A stretch of DNA of 64,000 nucleotides from Monosporascus cannonballus (GCA_004154925.1 QJNS01000122.1:62001-126000), one strand, 5' to 3'; positions 49,101-61,050 are shown, counted from the stretch's first letter. Numbers and translations are program-made. The notes: a model not told the origin generated them from the letters alone.

Positions 49101-52100
49101 TATTAAAACAAATATTAAAGTTTAAATATTAAATAAATAACTTAAAAATTATATAATTATGGATAATAATAACATATATGAAATGAATTAATTAAACGGA
49201 GAAGACATTATCGCAATTATTAATAAAGTATTAACATATAAGAAAAAATACCAATTCATGTTTTTATCGAACCTTTAAAACCGTTAAAATGCCAAAGTGA
49301 CGATTTATCCGAATCTTTTATAATATTACGAACTTTAATTATATAACGGGAATTAATAAATTTTCTTTTAATTAAACGTTAAAAAGAACCGCTATTAAAT
49401 TCGTAAAAAGCTTTATAGTTCAGTTAATAAATATTTAATTTGAATTTCGGCTTTCTTATAAAGTACGTTCGGAAATATTTAAATTAATTATCCTTAAATA
49501 TATAATTATATTTATCGATCGACTTAATATAATTACTATAAGCATTTTTCGCGAAACTAAAATATAATACATATCCGAAAAATAAAAATATTCCGTAATT
49601 TTTAGGCAATTCAAAAAAGTAATAACGTTTTTTACAAAATTCGCAAAATACCAGATTAAATATTCCAAAAGCCTAAATAAATAACTTATTTACGTATTGA
49701 AAGTTCTTAATAAAATTTACCATAAATTAACACAAAGAACCGATACGAAAACCTTAATAAATACGGCTTTTATCCCGGATTTACTTTTAAAAAGCAGCAT
49801 TTTAATAATCGGTAATTAGGCGTTAACAACTTCCCAAAAATTAACACCGGTAATTCGCTATTTCAAAAACCGACCAATAACGAGACCGGAAAAAAACGAA
49901 ATAAATATTGCTTTAAGCATTTACTATAAATTAAGATAAAATAAATTACGATGAAAAAATGGGTTACTTCGAAATACTTGAAAATAGCATAAATAATAAC
50001 CGCGTTATTATTCCAAATATCGATTATATATTCAAATATAAAAGAAAGTACTGGCGGAAATTTAATTCGTTAATATTAATAAATAAACTAAAAAATTAGT
50101 TATTAATTCTTGGACCAGGAAAGATCGATAAATTTAAAAATAACGAAATTTCTTTAATATTAATATTAGGTATTAATATTATTAATCAGTAATTTTCAAA
50201 GAATTACTTGACGATATCTAAAATTAAAAAAGCTATTGGATTACTATCGATAAATTATTATACTTTTAATTAAAAATAATCAATTCTAAGTAAAAATAAA
50301 TTATGTATAATTAAAGTTACAAAAGGAAAATAATTATTATTTTTAGTAATATTACGGAATCGATACCTAAAAAAGGATATAATTCGGGTATAAAAAACTA
50401 ATAATATACGAGATTTTGACTTTTACGAATATTAAAAAGGTTAATCGAAAACTTATTACTGCGTTAAAACTAAAAAGTTAAAAACTTATTTATTTTGCAA
50501 ATAAAAAATTTAATAAACATAAAATATTTTAAGGATTTAAGGATGTAACGACGATATACCAAAAAATAGTTAAAGTTTTAAAAACTTTTGATTATATCGA
50601 AAACATTATTCTTAATTAACGGATAACTTATTTGCTTAATTAATTCCTTAAAATCCGTATTAATACGGAAACCTTAACATTTAAAAGGTTTTAATAATTT
50701 AAGAATACCCATAATAAACCGATTAAACGCGTTAAATAAAAAAAGGATATATACAAATACAAATATCGATATACGTAAATAAAAATAAATATTATTAATA
50801 AAAAAATAAGGAATTACAGAAGTTAAAACCTGGAAAAATACAAAAATAATAACGCTTATAAGTAATTAATCGGAAATAATAATAATGTACGGGAGCTTTT
50901 TTAATTATATTAAATAAAAACTTCTTGCAATTTTTTTGGCACATTAGAATTTCTTTTTAGAAAATACTTAAAAATAATAAATATTAATTAATTACTGTTA
51001 TTTCTTATTATCGTTATTAAATACGTTTTAATACTATATTAAATTTATAATTTATTAACCATATCCCATATTTATTTATTTATATTACGATTCCTTATTT
51101 ATTATATACCCGGATCTTATTATATATATTATAATATTAACATTACCGAAATAACAATTTAAAAAACGAATTTGAATTAACTTTAAGCCAAACCGCAAAA
51201 AAATAAATTAATTTAGGTTTAATAAATTAAATCAAGCTATATGTATTAAAGTTCTAAATACGTTAAAATTTAAGAAAATATTAAAAAAATTCTATAGTAA
51301 TACTTTATTTTATATTCTTATATTCCGTCCTAATCGAAAAATTAACTTTAATCGATTAATATCTATTACCTTATATAATAAAGAAGAAAATCGCCTTAAA
51401 ACCGTTTTAAAATGGCAGTAAATTTCGAAAATAATCCGAACTTATAGCACAATACCGTAATTGCATTATTCTGGAAAACTATTATGCTTATTACTAACAA
51501 AAATTACTTCCGATTAAAAAATATTACGGTATTAATATACGTATTTTCCCGCGAAGCCATAAAAAATAAGCTGGTATATATTTTCGAAACCGATTATTTT
51601 ATTACTTCAAGATATTATACGCCACTAAATAAAAAAAATAAAAGCTGTTATCCATAATTCGGATTTTAATTACGTTTAAACGATAACTTACAATATTATT
51701 CGTATTAATAAAACTAAAGAATATAGGTATTCAATTGGCCTTTCGTATATTTAATTAAAACGTACCCTTATAATATTTTACAATACTCTTTTAAACGATC
51801 GAATTAAAAAAATACTAAAACTTCACTGATAAAAATAAAAAAAAACCAATTTTAATAATTTACCTATACGTATTAATAAAACCAGAATTCCTAAATAACA
51901 TCTGCGTTAAATATATAACATTTAAATAATTTACTTATTTTATATTATTATGCGGAAATTTCGTTTATAAAAAACAAAAACATTAACTTTAAACAAAAAA
52001 TAATAATTAATCAAAATAATAAAATACAAAATTAAGGCGTACCTGGATTTGAATAATAAATATCAGGACAAAAACGTACTTAAAGAATTTTAACCCAGCA

Positions 52101-52635
52101 AACGGCCGTTATTTATTTCTGAAAACTTTTCGGATTTTTCATTATCTTCCAACCAGGATATTCGCATATTTCGTTAATCTCGAAATGGCTTTATTTTAAT
52201 GCGTAAATTATATAATAACATCAGGATAAAATATATATTATACCCGTTAATTAATAATTAACGTATCCGAATTATATTAGTAGGAACTTATAAAATACCG
52301 TATTAATAAATAAGAAATACATATTAAACTATTACAAAACCACCAAAACCCGATTTTGTCGCCAAATAGCCAGGTTGAAAAAAATATAAGGAATTAATTA
52401 ACAGTTAATAATTAAAAAGTTAAAATAGAGAAAAATAAGAAAAAGGGTTCTCTAACGCAAAAACTTAATTAAAAAACAAAATCGAAATATTAAATTAAAA
52501 ACATTGAAAAATGTATTACGTCGAATAAGGAACAATTAATTAATAAAGACATAAATATAATATGCTTATTATAACATTAGGTTATTATTATTTCTTACGA
52601 TAAACAAAGATGTTTTTTATCGTAAGAAAAAGGCT
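49101..52635 (+). other. Unassigned 3' region of element E
   Basis: About 3.5 kb between the integrase tail and the 3' LTR. Decayed + strand frames exist (for example around 50700-50870, rich in Lys, Arg and Tyr), but no envelope, chromodomain or known third-ORF signature was recognised. It may be an extra ORF, captured sequence or an older insertion. The purine-rich GTAAGAAAAAGGCT at 52622-52635 may be the polypurine tract. Confidence 0.45.
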
Positions 52636-52915
52636 TAAAATAAAGCGGGATATTATACCTATAATCAAGTTCGGCTAATTAAAAAACCTAAGTTTCGTAT
52701 ATATATTAAAAAGTTCTTTTCGCTATGGATTTAACTCCCAAATATCATTAGCCACCATTACTATTTAGCATATTTTTTGTCATTTTTCAATTATCGAGGT
52801 TCAATACCATCAATATAATCGAATTCAGTTTTTCATTTCCGATAATCCCATTCCGTACCGTGACATAAAATGGTTATCCGCACTGATCAAAACCAATTCT
52901 CTCTACACTAATTTA
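52636..52915 (+). repeat. Element E 3' LTR
   Basis: It starts TAAAATAAAGCGGGATATTA and ends CTACACTAATTTA, with the same 280-bp length as the 5' LTR. Followed by ATAG at 52916-52919. Confidence 0.87.
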
Positions 52916-52919
52916 ATAG

Positions 52920-55624
52920 GTTATCTTAACAACTTAAATTTATAATAAAAATCAACAAAATACACAAATTGCGTATACAAAGTAATTTCTAATTTTATAA
53001 ATGTATATTTAATACTAAATATACATTAATACGAATTTAATTTTATAAAAATACGTTAATATAATTTAATAAATTTTATCGATGATATTATTATAAATTT
53101 GAATAAAATAAAGATTATCCAAAAAAGAAGTTTTTCAAATGTTATAAAGTTACAACATTTTTCAACTTTAGGAAGTTTTAGTAATAATTTATTTAAACAC
53201 GTTTATTAATCACGAAATATTTAATTATATTAATATATAAAGTAAAATAAAATGGTTTTTTTACGGCGCCAGTTTTTTCTTATTACGATTCTGGGTGTAA
53301 AACAATTTTAAAAACCGACGTTTTCAATTAGCTGTCGAAATAATTACTTTTATAATATAAAATATTAAATATATCATGATTTATCGTTTTACTTGCAACA
53401 AAATGTAATTTAGCGAAATATAAATACGACATTTACGATACAGAATTAATAATTATTAATCAAGATTTTGAAAAATAACGTTTGCAATTATAAAAAATTA
53501 GAAATTCTATATAAGTTACAACCGATTATAAAAACTTATAATATTTCGTAAGTATAAAATTTTTAAATTAACGATAGCTATATTAATTGAGATTCTTTAA
53601 TAATTCCTCATTTTAATTAATTCATAAACGGGGAAAAGGTTTACTGTTTCAAACGTATTAATACGTCAATTGGACACTTGATCTACGGATCGTTACAATA
53701 TTATTAATGATAAAATAACGTACCGATTCCAAATAAGTTTTTATCCGAAAAACAATTTGTTTAAACATATATATTTAAAATGTTGACTAATTAATCAATG
53801 TATATATCGATAACATATATAAGCCGTTTTGATTAACTATTGATATTTTAATAGTTTGAATAAATCTTGTGTATAGATAATATAAATTAAGTATTTTTAA
53901 AGCATTTAAAGGTATGTATAATAATTATAAAATAATATAAAGACGTATTAGTGTTAAAAATACATTAGATATATTTTATATCGTTATAATATGACGGTAA
54001 TGGAATACTTTACATATTTTAAAAATTATAATTATAATTTAAAAAGTTACTGTTAGATATATTTATTTCGAAAAATAATTAGATTTATGTAACGTTATTA
54101 TTTGTATTATTATATTAAAATATTTAAAATGTTACTAACTAGTTTTTTTAATTTATAATATATTTTGTTTTATTTATAAGATAATAGTTTTATAACTTAT
54201 GTTAGTTCTTTTCCTTTTTACGAAACATTTAATTATATTTACGAATGCATTTGTATCATAATTAATACATTTATAAAAATCGCTTATTTCTTTATTATTA
54301 CGGATATATCTATAAATATTTTTATAATTACGTTTTTCTAACCTATACCGTTTATATAATACCTTAATTATAGTTATTTCGGACCGTAATATGTAATTTA
54401 TATTAATATTTTGCAAAGAAATTAACCAACGTTTAAATATTATATTTACAATTTTAACTCTTTATTAATATTAACTATATAGTTAAACGAAAAGTATTAA
54501 AATAACAATATAATAATATTTACCATATTATTATTCGTTTTATTAAAATATTTAAATAAATTAATTCTTTTTAACCGATGTTTTTCATAACAATGATATA
54601 TCCGAAATTATTAAAGCTTTCGCCGTTTTGATGAATTATATATTTTATTTTATTATCAATAAAAAATCGTAATAATATCCTGAAATATTTAAAATATTCA
54701 AGTAATAAAATACCTAAATACTTTCATACCAATGTTTTTAAAACATTAAGGCATTGATAATAAAAGCCTAAAACCGGTAAGTAAAATAAATAAATTGATA
54801 TTATTCCACCGCCGCTGTGTTTTTATTAAAAACATATATAATTTAATATATGTTATACAAAATTGGAGCTATTTAAGAATAAATTTAACGATACATAAAT
54901 CAAAGTTTTCGATATTATCAAAAGATATGTTCTTACCGTAACTATATAATTACGGATATAATAGAATATATTTTTAATTTTTTAAAGTTTCTCACAATAA
55001 TGTTATAAATCGGGTTTTCCGAAATAAATGATACCAAACCGAAAATAAATTATACGTATAAACGGTAATATTTTTAGGAGCGGAAACGATATAAAACAGA
55101 AATAATTAAAACAATTGAATTTTACAAATACATGATACGGCTTTTAATATAAAGTGAAATAACCGTATAAATATTATTTTATTTATAAACCGGCTTTATA
55201 TTTTAAAAGTTACGATATATATATATCGCAACTTTATAAAACTAGCTTTAAAGAACCGAAGTTACACCATTAATTTCAAATATTATTAAACTATTAAAAA
55301 ATAACGTATAAAATAAGCAAAAAAGCGCAGAATATTATATTAAATTTACGTTATAACGATATTATAATAATAATTATATTGCATTAACATATAACAAAAA
55401 TAAAATGCGAATTTTATTTATATATAAACTTTATAAATAATCGAATTATAAATATAAATATTTTCATAATAGCGTATAATCATAATAAGAGCGTATATTT
55501 AAAATAATAATATAATAATGAAAAACTTAAGTGTTTTAAAAATATAACGTTACAATAATAACGCAATAATTAAAGATCGTTAAAATTTAAAAAGAACGTT
55601 ACGATATTAACATTTATCTAATTA
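52920..55624. other. AT-rich gene-free DNA
   Basis: About 2.7 kb of strongly AT-rich DNA. Frame 54174-54416 (-) is low-complexity Ile, Asn and Tyr and has no support. No repeat edges were recognised. Confidence 0.5.
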
Positions 55625-55628
55625 ATAT

Positions 55629-55871
55629 TGAAGTGGGGTTGGTGTTGGATTGCTAGGCTGCAAAGTAATAGCTAGCTGTTAAGCATCGACGATGTTTGCT
55701 GTCGAAGGTTCTAGCATTTCCAAATAGGTCGGCGGCGGTCTATAAAATGTTGACCTATTATTTTTTGTATGCAGTTTTCCATAGAAGGGTAAGCCAGATA
55801 ATTTCTATTCCTAAGCCTTAATTAAGATGTTTTATATTTTATATACCTAGATTAGCTTTATTCTTAATTTA
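55629..55871 (+). repeat. Element F 5' LTR
   Basis: It starts TGAAGTGGGGTTGGTGTTGG. The landmarks CATCGACGATGTTTGCTGTC and GGTCGGCGGCGGTCTATAAA are shared with the right LTR. The second half (from about 55815) is more RIP-mutated than the first. Confidence 0.85.
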
Positions 55872-57335
55872 TTTAGTTTTTAAAAATACAATCTAATCTG
55901 CAATCGTTAATTAATAATCGGACGTTTTTAGTTGTTTGCTAGGCTTAAATCGTTTTGGGAGGTTTTTTTTAAGTGTTTTAGATATAAAATTTTTTGATTA
56001 AATATTTATATAAATGTTTTTTTATTTCGTTCCGTTTTTTTTATTTCGTTTTATTTTGTTTCGGATTAATAAAATGATTTCCAAATATCTTAATCGGATA
56101 ATTATAATACGTTTTTATATAATTTTTTATAAATAGCCGTTTATACTTCCTCCGTAATTATAATTAATTATAATTATTTATCCTTTAATTAATTATCGCC
56201 AATATCGTTATTTTCGTTTTGATTAATATAATTCCGATAATTTTATATACGATTTTCTATAATTATATGTTTTATTCGTCCATTTTTAACTAGGTAATAA
56301 TAACTAAATTAAAATCATTTTTATTATTTTCATTGGGACGTATTCGATATGCCTATATATTTTATATGTTCAAATATTTGGATTTATTTATTCGGAATAA
56401 TTATTGTTATTTATCGCCGATATCGCCGTTATTACTATTATTACGGTTATTAGAAAATCGTCGATAATATTAATAATTATAATTAATTTCCAATAATTAC
56501 GTTATTAAAGTTAATTATTTTTCTTTTTAATTAAATTAATTCCGATAATTATACGTATACTTTTTTAATCGAAACGTCTATACTATCTGTTATTGATTAT
56601 AATTATTAATAATTAAAGTAATAAAATTACATTTTTAATCCATAGGTTTCCGATAGGTTTATATGGAAATCCTTAATTAAAATAATTTATTTTTTTATTT
56701 CGAAATACTAATAACTGTTATGGACAATTATAACTTTATTTGAAATTATTAATTTTACCCGATTTAAGTTTTTTAATATTAAAAATATAAATTAAAAAAT
56801 ATATAACTAAATAATAATTATTTTTGATTAACGAAATATATATAAATTTTGTGATAATTCTTAAAAACGTCCTAAAAATATTTATTACAGTAATTATATC
56901 AACAGTAATTTACATATTTTTTATTTGATTAAAATAAAAATATTATAACAAAACTAAATATTATTATTAATTAATCGGAACAAAACGCAAATTAAAAAGG
57001 ATAAATATTAATTAATTAAATTTATACGAATTAATAAATTAAAAAAGGTAGAAAAGTTTATATATTACCGGTTCTAAAAAGGTAAAATTTCCAGAAGAAT
57101 TCCAGGAAAGTTAGATCAATTTAGGTCCAAAGGAGGCCAATTTAAAGAAACAAAATAAGGGTCCAAGGAGGACCGGTTAAGGGAGGTTCTTTTTAGGATT
57201 AATTATATAGATTTATATGGGAATTTATATAGCAAAAGATAATAGCTGGGGCACCCCGATTTTTCCCCCCTTAACCTGGGATTATTTTTGTTTTTGTAGC
57301 GTTATCGTAGCCTTCCGCTACAAAAAAAGGAGGAT
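55872..57335 (+). other. Interior of element F, no pol domain
   Basis: The left two thirds are AT-rich with many TAATTATTA-type runs. The right third (57050-57330) has normal-looking patches, including a run of C (TTTTTCCCCCCTT near 57260-57275) and purine-rich GGTCCAAAGGAGG-like repeats near 57120 and 57150. No complete reading frame was seen. Confidence 0.55.
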
Positions 57336-57578
57336 TAAAATAGGGTTGGTGTTGGGTTACTAGGTTGCAAAGTAATAACTAGCTATTAGGCATCGACGAT
57401 ATTTGTTGTCGAAAGTTCTAGCATTTCCAAATGGGTCGGCGGCGGTTTATAAAATGTTGACCTGTCAACTTTTGTATGCAGTTTTTCATAAAAGGGTACG
57501 CCAAACAATTTCCACTCCCAAGCCCTAATCAAGATGTTCTGTGCCCCATACACCTAGATTAGCCCTATCCCCAATTCA
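57336..57578 (+). repeat. Element F 3' LTR
   Basis: It starts TAAAATAGGGTTGGTGTTGG and ends CCCCAATTCA, with a better preserved second half (CCCATACACCTAGATTAGCC) than its partner. Confidence 0.85.
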
Positions 57579-57582
57579 ATAT

Positions 57583-58716
57583 CTAAAATTACGGAAATAA
57601 TAAAATATAATTTCCAGCGGAAAATATATATAATTAACGGTTACATTTAATTCTTTTTATTGCCTATAACCGGAAAATATTTACTTACTTTTCTCTAAGT
57701 AATAATTTAAATATTATTATATTATCTTAAAATTTATATTATATTATTATATGATAAACTTAAAAATTTATATACGATATAATTTGTAAAATAACTGTTA
57801 TAAATTTATATTAAGGCCTAACGCATCGTAATTTACTTAAAATAATCGATTTTACCTCTTTGGAAAATAACGTTAACCATATAATCGAAACTAAAACAAC
57901 GAAATTAGCTTTTTTTTTACGTGCGTTATATCGAACGTAATACGATAAATCTTTTTCGATTATTTTAAATACAATATAATAACGTAATATCGTTTCGTAA
58001 AGTTTTTAACCAAAATTATTAAGGTATGCATACATTTAATTGCCGTCGTCGTCGAAAATAAGTCTGTTATCTTTATTACGGTTAACGTTAAAGTAAAAAT
58101 AAATTTAATTCAAAATATATTTAAATTTAAAAAACTACGTTAATTATTTTCAGCTAATAATATTGCGTAAAATTCACATAATAATAAAACTCTATTAATA
58201 ATATTATAATATCATAATATAAAAAATTTTCGAATTAACAAATTGTTTAGTATATAATATAAAACATATGTTTACTTATTACGGCAAATACGAAATAACA
58301 ACCAAAAACGAATATTTCGTTACTATCGAAGTTGTACTTAAAGATAATATTTCGGAAGTAAATTATATAAAATTATTTAACGTAATCGGAGGTTATATAA
58401 ATATTATAATATTAAGAAAATATTATTACGATAATAAAAAATAATATATAACGGTAAATAAATAAAAAGTATAAATACGACAAAAAACAAAAGAAAATAA
58501 CATAACGTTATTATAAACTTAGTAATATAACGCCCTTGAAGGAAAAAAAGAAAAAAGAAAAAAATTAAAAAAGCGTTTAATACTTATATTGTGAAAATAA
58601 TAAAAAAAGGGATACGGGAAAATATTATCGTATCAATAATATCTTGTTCAACGATATTATTATTTCCGTACCGGAATTAATATTATGCATTTTTTATATA
58701 CGGTATTTTATTATCC
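57583..58716. other. AT-rich gene-free DNA
   Basis: No gene or repeat edge was recognised. Strongly AT-rich, with stops in all frames. Confidence 0.5.
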
Positions 58717-58923
58717 TGTCATAGTCCCAAGTGGCACCTTGTAGATATATAGGGCAGAACAAGGCGGTCAGGGCTCGACCTGACAACGTTCCACTTTTAA
58801 GCGGTATAATAGCTAGACTCTTGTTCTTCTGTACCGTAACACATCTCGTTATTACTGCGGCCTTATTTTGGTTATGCCGCACATATGCCTTATTATTATA
58901 ATGACGTCTTACGAAACTTAACA
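58717..58923 (-). repeat. Possible small solo LTR (207 bp), GC-normal
   Basis: A patch of ordinary composition in AT-rich DNA. Read on the - strand it begins TGTTAAGTTTCG and ends GGGACTATGACA, the TG...CA form expected of an LTR, and has a TATATATC segment (58746-58753) inside. The flanks (TATCC left, TATTA right) do not form a clean duplication, which weakens the call. A 76-codon frame on the - strand (58694-58924) fills it but has no known motif. At this size it is below the length that RIP usually recognises. Confidence 0.4.
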
Positions 58924-59021
58924 TATTATTAATAAGCTAAAGTTCTAACAAAGAAAAAATGTTAGTATTTTTTGTTTTTATTAAATAATTAAAAATAATT
59001 ATCTTAAAAAAGAAAAATTAT
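58924..59021. other. AT-rich spacer
   Basis: No features were seen in this short AT-rich stretch. Confidence 0.5.
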
Positions 59022-59158
59022 TATTACGACATTAGCAAAAACGCTCTTTTAAGCCTCTATTTCGTTATATATATACAAATACGTAACGCTTATTAAATAC
59101 TTGTTTTTAAATAATAACAAAATATCTTTTAGAACTTAAAAACTCTGTAGCGCTATAA
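59022..59158 (+). repeat. Short palindrome-bearing repeat, copy 3
   Basis: It starts TATTACGACATTAGC, then ACGCTCTTTTAAGCCTC (decayed hairpin), TTTCGTTATATATATACAAA, TACGTAACGCTTATTA, AATAACAAAATATC, TTTTAGAACTTAAAA, and ends CTGTAGCGCT. It matches copies at 36925 and 37701 in landmark order and spacing, and is more mutated. Confidence 0.58.
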
Positions 59159-59313
59159 TATATATTTTGTTTATTATGATTATGTTTTTAGATTAATAAA
59201 TACGTAGAAATATAAATAAAATATTATTTATGTATAATGTAAAATAAAAAAGGATTATCGTTATATATTATATACATTAATTATTATATTTAATAAACCG
59301 ATATTTTCCCAAT

Positions 59314-59715
59314 TGTTACGACCCAACGGGCTCCGGTCTCAAGAAACGGTCAGACAGGGAGCACACGGGCCACCGTCCCGGGTCACGTGACGGTGATCAC
59401 TGCCAAGCCAGTGATCATTAGTGATCAAAGGTGATCCCAAGCGATCATGATCACCACCAACGACGTGATCACAAGTGATCAAGCCAGGAAGGAGGAAGAT
59501 ATATACGTTCGTTATTTCCATAGTTTAGATAGCTTCAGCTTGCAACACTCATCAATACCAATCGTTTGCAATATAACATCGTTACCCAAGGCACCCTTGG
59601 TATTACGAGACGTGACACGTTACTGTATCTATTGCTCAGATTCCCACGATACTCCTGCCAACATAAACCCGTCGACTTAAGGTTTAATAGTTGGTTAAAC
59701 CGCCTAGCCGTCACA
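59314..59715 (+). repeat. GC-normal solo LTR, un-RIPed member of the element D family
   Basis: It begins TGTTACGACCCAACGG and ends GCCTAGCCGTCACA (402 bp), with a perfect CCAAT target duplication (59309-59313 and 59716-59720). It has CACGTG at 59384-59389. An array of GTGATCAC and TGATCA palindromes spans about 59392-59483, followed by the TATA-proximal block GATATATACG and the conserved body and end shared with A-D. It shows essentially no RIP, unlike everything around it, and carries the ancestral state of the D LTR. The two overlapping short frames inside it are chance. Confidence 0.92.
59392..59483 (+). promoter_or_regulatory. Array of GTGATC palindromes in LTR U3
   Basis: About eight occurrences of TGATC or TGATCA, several as perfect GTGATCAC, lie just upstream of the ATATATACG block in the U3 part of the solo LTR. 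The position suggests enhancer or factor-binding sites of the retroelement promoter; no binding factor can be named from the sequence. Confidence 0.5.
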
Positions 59716-59720
59716 CCAAT

Positions 59721-61050
59721 ATAAATATTTTTTTAATCTTAAGAGATGAAAAAAACATATTTTAAAGCTTCTTTAAGGATTCGAATTTATATATTTTTTA
59801 AAAACAAAGTTTAATAAATGTTATAAATATTATAAATAATATATTGGATGGGATAATCATATTTAGCGAAGTTAAACGACGTTTATTGTACAATATATAC
59901 TTTAATTTAAATAAGCCAAGGAAATTGTTATTTATTATATCTATAAACTATATTAACAAAATTAAAAAACAAAACTTAAATAATATTAGTTACAAATTAA
60001 TTAAACCAATAAATGTTTTTTAAATATTATTATAATGTTTTCTAAGATTATTTTATTTTATAATATAATATAAATTAAAATATAAATTTTTGAACTCCTT
60101 TTGCGCAAACGTACGATTATAATAATAAATGAAAATAATAACGATATTTCGTACAATAATATTATACTAAAAGTTTATATCACAAATATAATATCGTTTT
60201 TTTATATTTAACTATGAAACGCAATTTATCTTAATGAAAATTATATTATTATAAAGAATTAATATAATGTATTTCAAATTTTTAAAACTTGGTTTATATT
60301 TTTGTTAACGTAATATAACTCTTATATAATTTTAAATTTTGGAATATATTTATATTATTTCGTTATGAATTCTGAAATCCACAAATATTATTTAATAAAT
60401 AAAGTAAATAATTATCGCCGATTTCGGATACCACTTTATTATAAAAACTAAATCTATCAAAGAAATATATGCAAACGTTTTATTTTAGGCTTCGTATTAT
60501 ACGATTATTACTTTTTTTCTCAAAGTTATAATTGTTTATTTTGAACGTTTATATTAATTAATAAACCTTTGTATAAAATGTTAATATTTATTTAAAATGA
60601 TGTAGATTATTTTAATTTTAAAAAATATTTCTTTCGATAAATAACGAAATTTAAACTTTTGTTAATATTTATATACCGTTAACTTATTACGTATTTTTTG
60701 GAAATATATTAATGTAACTTTTAATATTAACGATTAAATTAAATATTCGGTTATTATCACATAAAATCTAATTATAATTAAAATTTTAATTATTATATTT
60801 ATTCCTTAGTATTATTATTAAAATTTTATCGTATATTTACACATATTTCATTTTATTAATCTACGGGGTAAAATTCTGAAAATTCGAATTTATTATATTC
60901 TTTTTTAAAGCAATACCGGGTAATTAGGTTGAATTTTAATTAATAAATATGTTAAATTTTGAAAGGCATAAATGAAATTTAATTTATCTTAAAATAATAT
61001 TAATTATACGTTGTAATCGAAATCATTAAATATATATATACCCACCAAAA
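59721..61050. other. AT-rich gene-free DNA
   Basis: About 1.3 kb of strongly AT-rich DNA without recognisable genes or repeat edges, ending at the left border of the second gene island. Confidence 0.5.

Larger units (their letters stand above)
41242..52915 (+). mobile_element. Long Gypsy element E (11.7 kb), RIP-degraded
   Basis: LTRs of equal length (280 bp) lie at 41242-41521 and 52636-52915. They start TGAAGTGGGG and TAAAATAAAG, the latter being the former with G to A changes. ATAG flanks both ends (41238-41241 and 52916-52919). The pol relic reads on the + strand and belongs to a Gypsy lineage distinct from A-D: the RT segment has the KGPKT..YNN....PGIRRF landmark, and integrase has DNGYKAIIEAR.ELSGYLEA. 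At 11.7 kb it is nearly twice the size of A-D. About 3.5 kb between the end of pol and the 3' LTR has no assigned function. Confidence 0.88.
55629..57578 (+). mobile_element. Non-autonomous LTR element F (1.95 kb)
   Basis: LTRs of 243 bp each at 55629-55871 and 57336-57578 enclose about 1.46 kb with no RT, integrase or protease motif, so it cannot move on its own. The LTR starts TGAAGTGGGG, exactly like element E, then diverges. ATAT flanks both ends (55625-55628 and 57579-57582; AATAT if the terminal A is shared). A purine-rich tract, AAAAAAAGGAGGAT, precedes the right LTR and sets the + orientation. The interior from about 57050 to 57190 is less mutated and may be a gag or leader remnant. 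Confidence 0.82.

Noticed and set aside
59392..59483. CRISPR-like array of short repeats (GTGATC)
   Set aside because: The repeats are 6-8 bp palindromes with irregular spacing in a fungal LTR, without spacers of constant length or cas genes.
59447..59680. 77-codon + frame and 60-codon - frame within the solo LTR
   Set aside because: Both lie entirely in LTR DNA and include the GTGATC array, so they are chance frames.
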